Source of the DNA: Bacteroidetes bacterium UBA6221 | GTDB lineage: Bacteria; Bacteroidota; Bacteroidia; Chitinophagales; Chitinophagaceae | Direction of reading: 5' to 3' | Length of the DNA: 64,000 nt | Assembly (NCBI GenBank): GCA_002421685.1 | Contig: DISB01000024.1 | Coordinates: 1-64,000, forward strand | In this document: in pieces, positions 36,695-46,700 of the stretch | Numbering within the stretch: the stretch's first letter is position 1 | Layout of the letters: each line of letters starts with the position of its first letter | Program-made: the position numbers and the translations under genes | Notes under the pieces: model-generated | What the model saw: the letters and a program-made list of their open reading frames with translations, nothing else | Told to the model about the DNA's origin: nothing | Databases searched by the model: none

Positions 36695-37394
36695 TGTGTT
36701 CATTGAACTCGTCTTTGGAACTGCTGAATGTAAATGCGTCTTCCAGCTTCCAGTAGTCCTGTTTATCCAGCACACGTTCGTAAGACCATTTGGCAAAGTC
36801 GACCCTGCTGCTTTCAAATGCCAGCCAGTTCAGCATAGTTCGCACCTGCACCGAATAGTAGGTCCGTTGTTCCAATACCGATTTCATCAGCTTCAGTTTG
36901 TCGGTGTCGGTTATACGCTCCTCTACCCTGGCTTCCAGGTCCTTCAGGTCTTCATTGTTCAGCACATTACTGTTGGCATATGGCCGGTCGCTGTGCGGTT
37001 CGTTATTGTCTGTAGTTTGGGGTTGGTCATAATCCAGGTATGCATCTTCCATATCCATGGTATTAATGCGCATCCTGTTGGTTTCAACATCCACTACGCA
37101 TTTGGTCACTGTTCCTGCCGCTATGCGTATCCGCCCGGTGTAAAGCAGTTTCGCCCTTGCGCCACCCTTCTTATATTCCAGGTATTCGTACACGCGCAAC
37201 TCGTGCCATCCTTTAGGCAGGTTGCCAATAGTAATGGTCCGCCCGTATTTATCGTAGTGCCGGCTATCAATAGACACTACTAATGGCGAATGGTCACTCA
37301 GCCGTATCTGCAATACGCTACGTTCGTCGTGGCGGCCAAAAGCGGAAACTGCTGTGGTAATAACAAAAACCAAAGTGTAAAAAAGCCTGTTCAT
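36681..37394 (-). CDS. Exported DUF4476 protein
   Basis: 237 residues. A signal peptide (MNRLFYTLVFVITTAVSAFG) precedes a beta-rich N-terminal domain (~25-110) and an acidic linker. The C-terminal ~90 residues match DUF4476: a helical module with 'DTDKLKLMKSVLEQR', 'FSVQVRTMLNWLAFES'-like (here YYSVQVRTMLNWLAFES) and 'FEDAFTFSSSKDEF'-like sequence. Function is unknown. It is convergent with, and overlaps by 14 nt, the PAP2 gene. Confidence 0.8.
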   Translation of the reverse strand: MNRLFYTLVFVITTAVSAFGRHDERSVLQIRLSDHSPLVVSIDSRHYDKYGRTITIGNLPKGWHELRVYEYLEYKKGGARAKLLYTGRIRIAAGTVTKCVVDVETNRMRINTMDMEDAYLDYDQPQTTDNNEPHSDRPYANSNVLNNEDLKDLEARVEERITDTDKLKLMKSVLEQRTYYSVQVRTMLNWLAFESSRVDFAKWSYERVLDKQDYWKLEDAFTFSSSKDEFNEHIRSH

Positions 37395-37481
37395 AACTCC
37401 GGGTTTTAATTGTATAAAAATATAGAAATGAAATTCAATACTTATGCCAAAGCGCAGCCTGTTAGCCTATTTACCATTTCT

Positions 37482-38222
37482 TTAACGCCCGGCAAAAAAG
37501 GCGGCCAGTATACCCGCAGATACTGCGGCATTCAGCGATTCGGCACCACCCTTTTTGGGTATGGTCACAGTATGCGTGGCGTACTTCAACAAAGCAGGAG
37601 ACAGGCCCTTTGATTCATTGCCTATCAATATGATACCCTGGCCGGGATTGGTTGTTTCATAAATGCTTTTACCGTTAATAGTAGCCGCCAGCACGGGCAG
37701 TTCGGTGGCGGCCAGGTATTGTTCCAATTCCGTTGTATGCAGCTTTACCCGCAAATGCCCGCCCATAGCAGCCTGCACAACCTTAGGATTATAATAGTCT
37801 GCTGAACCAGGTGAAGCGATGATATGTGCTATGCCAAACCAGTCGGCTATGCGAATGATGGTGCCCATATTGCCCGGATCTTGCAGGTGTTCCAGGGCTA
37901 TGCACCATCCACCGGCAGGCAGTTCTGCGGGTTCGTCGGGGCGGGCAGCTACCAGCAATGCTTTGTTCGGCGCCTGGAGCGTACTCACTCTTTCCAGGTC
38001 CTGTTCGCTTACAATGCACAGTTCCGCCTCCGGATGATTGGCAATGAGGGCCCTGTTTGCATCAGCCCAATCTTTTGTGGCGACTATCATTTGCAATGGC
38101 GCGGCAGATGCCAGCCATTCGCGAACTATTTTATCGCCTTCAGCGGTAAATACATTATATTGTTTGCGGTATTTTTGCTGACTTAACGAGCGAATGTACT
38201 TACTTTGCGCATTTGATAGCAT
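37482..38222 (-). CDS. SpoU/TrmH-family RNA 2'-O-methyltransferase
   Basis: 246 residues from the ATG at 38222 (MLSNAQSKYIRSLSQQKYRK), a typical start; a longer frame to 38297 would run into the divergent gene. Residues 1-90 form the L30e-like RNA-binding domain. The SPOUT knot is shown by 'LEHLQDPGNMGTIIRIADWF' (motif 1, with the conserved N and R), 'IILIGNESKGLS' (motif 2) and 'IPKKGGAESLNAAVSAGIL' (motif 3). It methylates a ribose in rRNA or tRNA. A TATTTTTG box (38228-38235, minus strand) lies 5 nt upstream in the 38-nt gap shared with the Omp85-type gene. Confidence 0.92.
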   Translation of the reverse strand: MLSNAQSKYIRSLSQQKYRKQYNVFTAEGDKIVREWLASAAPLQMIVATKDWADANRALIANHPEAELCIVSEQDLERVSTLQAPNKALLVAARPDEPAELPAGGWCIALEHLQDPGNMGTIIRIADWFGIAHIIASPGSADYYNPKVVQAAMGGHLRVKLHTTELEQYLAATELPVLAATINGKSIYETTNPGQGIILIGNESKGLSPALLKYATHTVTIPKKGGAESLNAAVSAGILAAFFAGR

Positions 38223-38260
38223 AGACGCAAAAATAGAAATTAATTGTCCCCGGCAGGCGC

Positions 38261-40696
38261 ATGAGCAATAAAATAAGGGTACATATCTTACCGGCACTAC
38301 TGCTGATGGCTATTGCCCTGGCCTCGTGCAATAGCGCCCGCCATCTGCCTGAAGGCCAGTACCTGCTGAAAAAGAATTCTATCCGCTTCACAGACGACAA
38401 GTATGTGGAAAGCAAAGGTGAATTGTCGGACAGGCTGAGCGGAGCCGTAGTGCAGAAAACAAACACGTCCTTTATCTTCGACGGCCTGAAGCTAAAGCTC
38501 TTCCTGTATAACCTGAGGTATAAAAAGTACCAGGCAGATTCGGCAAATTTTCAACTGGAGTCGCGCACTGTAGAGCCGCCCGTCGTGTACGACAGCGCAA
38601 CCATACAACAGTCAAAGACCTACATGGAATCCTACCTGTTCCAGCAGGGGTATTTTTATGCGAAGATCGATGACACTACCCTGTTTAATGAAAAAAGGAA
38701 AAAGGCAACAGTTGTCTACAATGTTGACCCCGGCATCAACTACCTGATACGGCGGGTATATTTCACAGATATCCAGGACTCCCTGGTCGCGAATGCTGTA
38801 CGGGAGGTTTTCTATGGAACTTTCTTAAGGGCCGGCAAACCTTACTCCGCCGACCTGGTAGAACAGGAAAGGAACAGGCTGACCGCAACCATGAGGGACA
38901 GAGGTTATTATTATTTCTCCAACAGCAACATCAGTTTTGTACTGGATACGGTCAATAAAGAATTTGTAAAGGAAGACGAAAGCCTGCTGAAGGACGCTAC
39001 TGAAATAGTAACGCTGAAAAAGGAACTCGCCCGGCCCACCCTGGATATTTATATTCGCATCACAGACAATGAAGAGGGTAATGCATTCAAACGCTATGGT
39101 ATCAATCGTATAGCTGTCTATCCCGACTACCGCGACCGTGGCGATGTGCGCGACAGCACAATGGTGCAAAAGAAAATAGATAATACCACCTTCCGGTACC
39201 ACAACTATTACATCAGGGAGAAAATAATACATAACCATACGTTTATCCAGTCGCAGACTTATTACTCGCAAAGCGATTACGACAAGACCCTCACCGAACT
39301 TAACCAGTTAGGGACATTTCAGTCGGTAAGGGTAATACTTGTTGAAGATACCACACGCAAAGACGGCGCGGATTGGCTGAACAGTTATATTCTGCTGACA
39401 CCTGCCGACAGGTATGATTTCAATACCAGTTGGGAAGCGTCCACCGGTACGACATATACCCTGGGTAGCGGGCTTACCGTAGGCGTTCAGCACAAAAACA
39501 TAGCGAAAGGGGCTAACCTTTTGTCAGCCTCGGTGAGTGGAAGTGTGGAAACACAATTTGACACGCTTTCGCAAAAGTTTTTTGTGTTGACAAAGACCTT
39601 GGGTATCAACACCAGTCTTGAATTTCCAAAATTCCTTTTGCCCATCAGTCGCGACCTCTATAGCATCAGGAACAGCCCTCGTACCGAAATAGCGTTGGGC
39701 GCCAATATGCTCGACAGGGTAAAATTCTTCCGGCTGATAAATTTATCTTCAAGGTTTACCTACAAATGGCGTGAAACCAGCACAAAATCATGGGAAGTAA
39801 CACCGATATTTTTCAATGACATATCACTGCCTTATAAACATCCTGATTTTCAGGACCGGCTGGACACAAATGACTTCCTGAGAAACAGTTATCGTGAGAC
39901 TTTTATTGAAGGGGAAAATATCGCATGGACATTTAGCAATGCACAAAAGGCCAGGTGGTATGATGACTATAGCTATGTGCGGCTCGGGATAGAAGAGGCG
40001 GGCGCATTGATGAGCGGCATTGATGCGATCAGGCCCGGTATTGTAGGCCCCTACTCGCAGTATGTAAAATTGGATTATGACCTGCGCCATTTCATTGTGC
40101 AAAGACATTCTACCACTGCCCTGCGCCTGTATGGCGGTGTCGGTATACCATACGGTCCCAATTCAGTTACGCTTCCCTACCTCAAGCAATATTTCGTGGG
40201 CGGACCATTCAGCATGAGGGGCTGGCGGATACGAACGCTCGGGCCGGGTAGTTACATCGACACTTCAAAATTGGGTGAAAGTAATATCAGCAGCTTTATA
40301 GACCTTACCGGGGATATCAAAATTGAAATGAACGGGGAATACCGTTTTGAGATATTCAAATTATTCGGCGGCATTCTGGTATTCAAAGGCGCCCTGTTTG
40401 CGGATGCAGGTAATATATGGCTGGCGCGAAAGTCGGCAAGTTACCCATGGGCAGAGTTTCGCGTCAGCCGGCTGTATCGCGACCTTGCCGTAGACGGGGG
40501 ATTTGGCATCAGGATGGATATAGCCAGCCTTTTTGTATTGCGTGCTGATGTGGCCATGCCGCTAAAAACACCGGAAAATCCTGACTACCGGAGCTTCCTT
40601 AATCAAGGCTGGCTGCCCAACGACTTTGAACCGTTAAACGGTCATTGGCGCAGCGACAACCTTGTTCTGAACATTGCCATCGGCTACCCCTTCTGA
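38261..40696 (+). CDS. BamA/TamA-family (Omp85) outer membrane lipoprotein
   Basis: 811 residues. An SpII signal peptide with lipobox 'ALASC' makes Cys23 the lipidated residue, a feature of this Bacteroidota subfamily. POTRA-like domains occupy ~30-400, with 'KATVVYNVDPGINYLIRRVYF' type strands. The C-terminal half is the 16-strand barrel; 'YFVGGPFSMRGWRIRTLGPG' is the L6 loop with the RGW variant of the conserved VRGF/Y. The protein ends 'NIAIGYPF' with a terminal Phe. It probably helps insert or translocate outer-membrane proteins or surface lipoproteins. It is divergent from the SpoU methyltransferase gene. Confidence 0.9.
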   Translation: MSNKIRVHILPALLLMAIALASCNSARHLPEGQYLLKKNSIRFTDDKYVESKGELSDRLSGAVVQKTNTSFIFDGLKLKLFLYNLRYKKYQADSANFQLESRTVEPPVVYDSATIQQSKTYMESYLFQQGYFYAKIDDTTLFNEKRKKATVVYNVDPGINYLIRRVYFTDIQDSLVANAVREVFYGTFLRAGKPYSADLVEQERNRLTATMRDRGYYYFSNSNISFVLDTVNKEFVKEDESLLKDATEIVTLKKELARPTLDIYIRITDNEEGNAFKRYGINRIAVYPDYRDRGDVRDSTMVQKKIDNTTFRYHNYYIREKIIHNHTFIQSQTYYSQSDYDKTLTELNQLGTFQSVRVILVEDTTRKDGADWLNSYILLTPADRYDFNTSWEASTGTTYTLGSGLTVGVQHKNIAKGANLLSASVSGSVETQFDTLSQKFFVLTKTLGINTSLEFPKFLLPISRDLYSIRNSPRTEIALGANMLDRVKFFRLINLSSRFTYKWRETSTKSWEVTPIFFNDISLPYKHPDFQDRLDTNDFLRNSYRETFIEGENIAWTFSNAQKARWYDDYSYVRLGIEEAGALMSGIDAIRPGIVGPYSQYVKLDYDLRHFIVQRHSTTALRLYGGVGIPYGPNSVTLPYLKQYFVGGPFSMRGWRIRTLGPGSYIDTSKLGESNISSFIDLTGDIKIEMNGEYRFEIFKLFGGILVFKGALFADAGNIWLARKSASYPWAEFRVSRLYRDLAVDGGFGIRMDIASLFVLRADVAMPLKTPENPDYRSFLNQGWLPNDFEPLNGHWRSDNLVLNIAIGYPF

Positions 40697-40715
40697 TGCA
40701 TTACCCATTTAGTAT

Positions 40716-40723
40716 TATCTTTG
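40716..40723 (+). promoter_or_regulatory. -7 promoter box for the arginase gene
   Basis: TATCTTTG fits TAnnTTTG and lies 7 nt before the ATG at 40731. Transcription would begin at or next to the start codon. Confidence 0.5.
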
Positions 40724-40730
40724 GCCCTAT

Positions 40731-41678
40731 ATGCGTAATATAAAAATCATTGAAGTCCGTTCTGAAATAGGCGCCGGTACACGCGGAGCCAGCCTGGGCG
40801 TTGATGCTATTAAAGTAGCCGCGCTCGACTTCATGAGCAGTTTCTTTGTAAACTTTCCTGTAGAAAACCTGGAAACGGAAAACCACCTGCTGTACGAGCC
40901 TGTAGCATCTCCGTATGCGAAAAGAATAAAAGGCATCCATACTATGTACGAACGTGTGGCAGGCGCAGTGGAAAAAACCCTGAAATCAGGCTTATTCCCG
41001 CTGGTACTATCCGGCGACCACAGTACATCTGGCGGTACTATAGCCGGCATAAAAATGGCGAGGCCAAACAACAAGTTGGGTGTCATTTGGGTAGACGCCC
41101 ACGCCGACCTTCACACACCATATACCACGCCATCGGGCAATATGCACGGAATGCCGCTGGCTACAGCTATGAATATTGACAACCTGGAAAACCAGGTGCA
41201 CAGTCCCGACCAGGCCACAATTGACCTGTGGAACAAGCTTAAGAATATTGGCAATATCAAGCCCAAGATAACGCCCTCTGACATTGTCTACATTGCCCTG
41301 CGCGATTATGAAAAAGAAGAAGAATACCTGCTGAAGAGACATAATGTCAAAGTGATACCCGTGCAGGAAGTGCGGAAAAAAGGTGTGGAGAGCGTAGTCC
41401 GCTCGGCGCTGCTGCACCTGGGCAATTGCGATGATATTTATGTTTCCTTCGACGTAGATTCCCTGGATAACTCAATTTCCCGCGGAACAGGTACGCCAGT
41501 AAGCAATGGCCTGCGCGAACGCGAGGCGGAAGACCTGATGGCCACTATAATGCAGAACCACAAAATATGCTGCTTTGAAGTGACGGAGGTAAACCCCACA
41601 CTGGACAAGGAAAACCTGATGGCTGAAATAGCCTTCAACATCCTGCAGCGTTGCGTGAACATACTGCTGGTGAACTAA
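40731..41678 (+). CDS. Arginase/agmatinase/formiminoglutamase (ureohydrolase) family protein
   Basis: 315 residues. The binuclear manganese site is complete: His in 'LSGDHSTSGG', 'WVDAHADLHTP' (DxHxD) and 'SFDVDSLDNSISRGTGTP' (DxD). 'SGNMHGMPLA' lines the guanidino pocket as in true arginases, where the sequence is usually SGNxHGMP. It hydrolyses a guanidino compound, probably arginine, to urea and ornithine. The GNAT gene follows 12 nt later. Confidence 0.9.
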   Translation: MRNIKIIEVRSEIGAGTRGASLGVDAIKVAALDFMSSFFVNFPVENLETENHLLYEPVASPYAKRIKGIHTMYERVAGAVEKTLKSGLFPLVLSGDHSTSGGTIAGIKMARPNNKLGVIWVDAHADLHTPYTTPSGNMHGMPLATAMNIDNLENQVHSPDQATIDLWNKLKNIGNIKPKITPSDIVYIALRDYEKEEEYLLKRHNVKVIPVQEVRKKGVESVVRSALLHLGNCDDIYVSFDVDSLDNSISRGTGTPVSNGLREREAEDLMATIMQNHKICCFEVTEVNPTLDKENLMAEIAFNILQRCVNILLVN

Positions 41679-41690
41679 GATTTCTCAACG

Positions 41691-42251
41691 ATGATTTATA
41701 ATGACGGTTTAGAATCAAAAAGACTCACCACCCGTTTTCTAAACGAAAACGATATTCAGCCCTGGTGCGAATATTTTACGGACCCGGACAATTGCAGGTT
41801 CCTGCCACTCCCCGACGTATCATCTATTGAAGAAAAGGCAAGCATCATGGTGAATTATGCCATCAACAGGTACAAGAATAATACACTCGGTCTGCAGGCG
41901 CTGATAACAAAAGACACAGGAGAACTGGCAGGCATGTGTGGGTTACTGGTGCAGGAAATAAACGGCAATATGGAAATTGAGGTAGGCTATCACCTGTTAA
42001 AACGATTTTGGGGAAAGGGTTATGCTACCGAAGCAGCACAGATGTTCAGAGATTATGGGTTTAATAATTCTGATACACCAACTATCATTTCAATTATCAA
42101 TCCACTTAATGAGCCTTCTAAAAAGGTAGCAAGGCGAAATGGCATGCAATTGCGCGGGCAGAATATCGCATTCCGCAATAGCAACTACGACGTTTTTGCT
42201 ATCACCCGGGAAGATTGGCAGAATATCCGGTCTACTGCTTCACAAACTTAG
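41691..42251 (+). CDS. GNAT-family N-acetyltransferase (RimJ/RimL type)
   Basis: 186 residues. Begins with 'ESKRLTTRFLNENDIQPW', the RimL-type opening, and has 'GELAGMCGLLVQEI' (core strand), 'EIEVGYHLLKRFWGKGYATEAAQ' split across the acetyl-CoA loop (key residues RFWGKGYATEA) and 'IISIINPLNEPSKKVARRNG'. It may acetylate an N-terminal residue or small molecule. It follows the arginase gene by 12 nt. Its last 20 nt overlap the convergent esterase-like gene. Confidence 0.88.
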   Translation: MIYNDGLESKRLTTRFLNENDIQPWCEYFTDPDNCRFLPLPDVSSIEEKASIMVNYAINRYKNNTLGLQALITKDTGELAGMCGLLVQEINGNMEIEVGYHLLKRFWGKGYATEAAQMFRDYGFNNSDTPTIISIINPLNEPSKKVARRNGMQLRGQNIAFRNSNYDVFAITREDWQNIRSTASQT

Positions 42252-43518
42252 TACTGAATACAATCTCCTTGCCTGAAGATACCCTGAGGAAATACAACCC
42301 GTTTGCCAGTTCTGATACATCCATATATTGTTGCTCTTGTACCGGCGTATTATATTCCATTGCCAGCCGTCCATAAATATCCGTTACTCTAACCCTGTAG
42401 TTGTCATACAAAAACAAGGGGGAAGAAATGCGCAGCATGTCTTTTGCAGGATTAGGCGCAATATGCATCGTTTCTTTTGTGGCAGCATGCTCCACGCTCA
42501 CCGAGCCTGCATACACTACGGAATAAGCGGTATCGGAACACCCGCCTTTTGACGTTATAAGCATTACCAGGTATTTACCAGTATCGTTGTATATATGCGA
42601 AGGGTTGGCATCGGTTGAGGTTTGCCCATCACCAAAATGCCAGGTATAGCTTGTGCCGTTCACTGATTTATTGGTAAAGTTCACTGCATTGCCCGCTCCG
42701 ATAACGTAACTAAAATCCGCCTCTGTCCTGTATTGACCAATATGCCAATACATCATGCTGTCATACACCACCTTTTTAGCGGCGGCCCTTATATCGGCAG
42801 CAACTGTCGCATTCAGCGTTCCGTTAAAACTAACCTGTGTGGGGTCTTTCCTGAAAATCGCCGTATAAAAAGCGCAGGCCGCAGCGTAGCTCCCGGCCAT
42901 AGAAGGATGGCTTTCGTCTGCATCGTACAACTCAATATTGGGGTGCTGCAACCTGATAATGCGCCACACCGCACCAACTGGAGAAACTATTGCCTGGTTA
43001 TCATTGGCTATTGTTTCATACCGGGCCCTTATCACGCTGTCCATGCCCAGGTAGGTGCAGAAATGTGGCCAGCCCTGCGGAGAATAGGTGGGACACATAG
43101 ATGCATCGCCGTTCTTCCTGCCCCATGTCATATAAAATATGGTTTCGGCGCAGGTGTTGCTTACATTAATGAGGCTATCCAGCAAATGAGCGTACAAACT
43201 GGTAAACCTGAACTCGCTGTAGGGTAACGCCGGTTGCTGGCTTTGCTCCTGTAGCACCACATAATCCCAGTTGCCCTGCTTTATTTTATTTTTTGAGGTC
43301 ATGCTCGTGTAATGGCCGCTGAGCAAAAATCCTCCCGGGGCCTCCATTTCCCATTCCAGCGTATCGCCTGTGCTGGTTGCCATACCAGCCACTATCTGCG
43401 GCATATTATTGACGTAAGTATAACTGTTGCCCAGGAATAGCACCCTTGCTTTTTTACCGGCAAAGGCATGTGTAGCAATCAAAAAAACGAGAAGAAATGT
43501 AGAATATGCACGAACCAT
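42232..43518 (-). CDS. Secreted SGNH-hydrolase-like protein with PKD domain and T9SS sorting domain
   Basis: 428 residues. Signal peptide (MVRAYSTFLLVFLIATHAFA), then an SGNH/DUF4886-like esterase domain (~22-245): block I 'VLFLGNSYTYVNN' with the nucleophile Ser, block III-like 'VVLQEQSQQPA', and block V 'DADESHPSMAGSY' with Asp and His. A PKD domain follows (~265-345: YTWHFGDGQTST ... HIYNDTGKYLV). The last ~80 residues (IAPNPAKDMLRI ... GLYFLRVSSG ... STKFVKQ) are a type A T9SS C-terminal domain. It should be secreted through T9SS and act on an ester, perhaps in a polysaccharide. Confidence 0.88.
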   Translation of the reverse strand: MVRAYSTFLLVFLIATHAFAGKKARVLFLGNSYTYVNNMPQIVAGMATSTGDTLEWEMEAPGGFLLSGHYTSMTSKNKIKQGNWDYVVLQEQSQQPALPYSEFRFTSLYAHLLDSLINVSNTCAETIFYMTWGRKNGDASMCPTYSPQGWPHFCTYLGMDSVIRARYETIANDNQAIVSPVGAVWRIIRLQHPNIELYDADESHPSMAGSYAAACAFYTAIFRKDPTQVSFNGTLNATVAADIRAAAKKVVYDSMMYWHIGQYRTEADFSYVIGAGNAVNFTNKSVNGTSYTWHFGDGQTSTDANPSHIYNDTGKYLVMLITSKGGCSDTAYSVVYAGSVSVEHAATKETMHIAPNPAKDMLRISSPLFLYDNYRVRVTDIYGRLAMEYNTPVQEQQYMDVSELANGLYFLRVSSGKEIVFSTKFVKQ

Positions 43519-43766
43519 ATAATATATTGAACGGCAATATAGACAGTAATATCCTGTTGCAGGTTTGGCTTATGTCATGCTATTCATAAACATACTTAAT
43601 ACGCTCCTCTATATTGTTGGCACTCCCCTCACATACCCCTTTTTCGTAATTCCACATTTTTGTCCTACCTTTGCGCCTAATTTTTTTGTAGATTAAGGCT
43701 ACGTGTGTTTAATTAGATGGCATAAATAACTAATAACTAAACACTTATAGCCGGGCGATAACAGAT
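43519..43766. promoter_or_regulatory. Divergent upstream region; -7 box for ileS at 43666-43673
   Basis: 248 bp between the esterase-like gene and ileS. TACCTTTG at 43666-43673 fits TAnnTTTG for plus-strand transcription, giving a leader of about 85 nt before ileS. No T-box-like structure was recognised, as expected for this phylum. Confidence 0.45.
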
Positions 43767-46700
43767 ATGACTAAAGGGCGGTACACAGAATATAAAGGGC
43801 TTAACATGCCGGCCATCGAGCAGGAGATACTCCGCCGGTGGAAGGATAACGATACATTCAGGAAAAGTATTGACAGGCGCGATGGTAATGAACCATTCGT
43901 ATTTTACGAGGGCCCGCCCAGCGCCAACGGTATGCCCGGTATTCACCACGTTATCAGTCGTACGCTCAAAGACCTCGTTTGCCGCTACAAAACCATGCAG
44001 GGCTACCAGGTGAAGCGCAAAGCCGGATGGGACACGCACGGCCTGCCCGTAGAACTGGGGGTAGAAAAAGAACTGGGCATTACCAAAGAAGATATCGGCA
44101 CTAAAATATCCGTAGAGGATTATAATAAGAAATGCCGCGAGGCGGTAATGCGCTACAAAGGTGAGTGGGAAAGCATCACAGAGAAGATGGGCTATTGGGT
44201 AGATATGAGCGACCCTTATATCACCTTCGATAACAAATACATCGAGACACTGTGGTGGGCGCTGAAAGAGCTCCACAAAAAAGGATATTTATACAAAAGC
44301 GTAAGCATACAGCCTTACAGTCCTGCAGCAGGCACTGGCCTGAGCAGCCACGAGCTGAACCAGCCCGGAACATATAAAGACGTAAAGGATACTACCGTTG
44401 TAGCGATGTTCAAGTCGCATTACTACTACCTGTTTGACGAAGTGATGAAAAACGGCGGTAATGTGTACTTCCTGGCATGGACCACTACCCCCTGGACTTT
44501 ACCATCCAACTGCGGACTCACAGTAGGACCGAATATTGACTATGTGCTCGTAAAGACATTCAATCCGTATACGCACGAGCCCATACATGTGGTGCTGGCC
44601 AGGGCCCTGGTTGGAAAATACTTTAAAGATGAAGGCCGCGACGGCGACTTTACAGGCTATAATGCCGATGTCAAAGTACTTCCGTGGAGCATAATACATG
44701 AATTTAAAGGCGAAGCCCTTTTAGGCTGCCGTTACGACCAGTTGTTGCCCGCCGAAGGTAACACCGCCGAAATAGCCGGGGGAGACCCGTGGAGGGTGGT
44801 AACAGGCGACTTCGTAACTACTGAAGACGGTACAGGTATCGTACATACCGCCCCCGCCTTTGGTGCAGACGACTTTAAAGTAGGCAAACAACACAACCTC
44901 GGCATCCTCACTATGGTGGATAAAGAAGGTAAGTTCAACGACTACATGGGCGAGTTCAGCGGGCGTTATGTAAAGAACTACAAAAACGACCCCGACTACA
45001 AAGACGTGGATGTGGACATAGCCGTGAAGCTGAAGCTGAGCGGCAATGCCTTCAAAATAGAGAAATACGAGCACAGCTATCCCCACTGCTGGAGGACGGA
45101 TAAGCCAGTAATATACTACCCGCTGGATGCATGGTTCATCAAAACCACCGCTGTAAAAGACAGGATGATAGAACTGAACAAGACTATCAACTGGAAACCC
45201 GCAGCTACCGGCACAGGCCGCTTTGGCAACTGGCTGGAAAATATGGTGGACTGGAACCTGAGCCGCAGCCGCTTCTGGGGCACTCCCCTGCCTGTATGGG
45301 TGAGCGAAGATGGTGCCGAAGTAAAATGCATTGGCAGCATAGATGAATTGATAAAAGAGGTAGAGCATGCCAACGATGTGCTGGAAACCAACCAGGTAAT
45401 AGACCGCGAAACCCTTGACCTGCACAAGCCTTATGTTGACCAGGTAATATTGGCCACTAAAGATGGTAAGGCCATGTACCGCGAGCCCGACCTGATAGAC
45501 GTATGGTTTGACAGCGGTGCCATGCCCTATGCGCAATGGCACTACCCTTTTGAGAATAAGAAAGAACACAAGCATAACTTCCCCGCCGACTTTATAGCCG
45601 AAGGTGTTGACCAGACACGCGGTTGGTTTTATACCCTGCATGTATTGGGCGTAATGCTCTTCGATAGTGTCGCTTATAAGACCGTTGTGAGTAATGGCCT
45701 GGTGCTGGACAAGAACGGCAATAAAATGAGTAAGCGCCTGGGCAACGTGGTTGACCCCTTCAAAACTATTGAAGAGAACAGCGCCGATGCCACACGTTGG
45801 TACCTCATCACCAATGCCAGCCCATGGGACAGCATGAAATTTGACCTGGCCGGTATAAAAGAAGTACAGCGCAAATTCTTCGGCACCTTATACAATACTT
45901 ACCAGTTCTTTGCATTGTATGCCAATGTTGATGGCTTTTCATTCAAAGAACGCTATATACCCGTACACCAGCGCCCCGAAATAGACCGCTGGATTTTATC
46001 TGAACTGCATACACTGGTGCAAAACGTCACCGGGTATATGGACGACTACGAACCCACACAGGCCGGACGTGCCATAGAATATTTCCTGGACGAGCAACTG
46101 AGCAACTGGTATGTGCGCCTCTGCCGCCGCCGTTTCTGGAAGGGTGAATACAACGAAGACAAAATTTCGGCATACCAGACGCTATACGAGTGCCTGGAGA
46201 CTATCAGTTTCCTCATAGCGCCCATATCGCCGTTCTTTGCCGACTGGCTGTACCACAACCTGAATAGCGTGACTAAGCGTTACGATGCTGCGTCGGTACA
46301 CCTGGCGGAGTTTCCGGAGATAGACGACAGCGTGGTAGACAAGGAACTGGAAGAGCGTATGCAACTGGCCCAGGACGTATCGTCGCTGGTGCTGAGCCTG
46401 CGCAAAAAGGAAAACATCAAGGTGCGCCAGCCATTGCAAAAAGTGCTGATACCGGTACTGGACAAGCATATGCAGGCACAACTGCAAAAAGTGGAAGACC
46501 TGGTGAAAAATGAGGTAAATGTAAAAGAAGTTCAATACCTTGTTGACACAGAAGGCTTTATCAAAAAGAAAGTAAAAGCCAACTTCAAAACGCTGGGGGC
46601 ACGCATGGGCGCTAAAATGAAAGCCGTAGCGGCAGCCATAGCGCAGATGGGCCAGGCGGAGATAGCAGAACTGGAAAAACAAAGATCTTTTAACTTAAAT

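Noticed and set aside
44721..45641. A 306-codon minus-strand frame opposite ileS
   Set aside because: Antisense to the editing and catalytic region of ileS; no domain, no signal.
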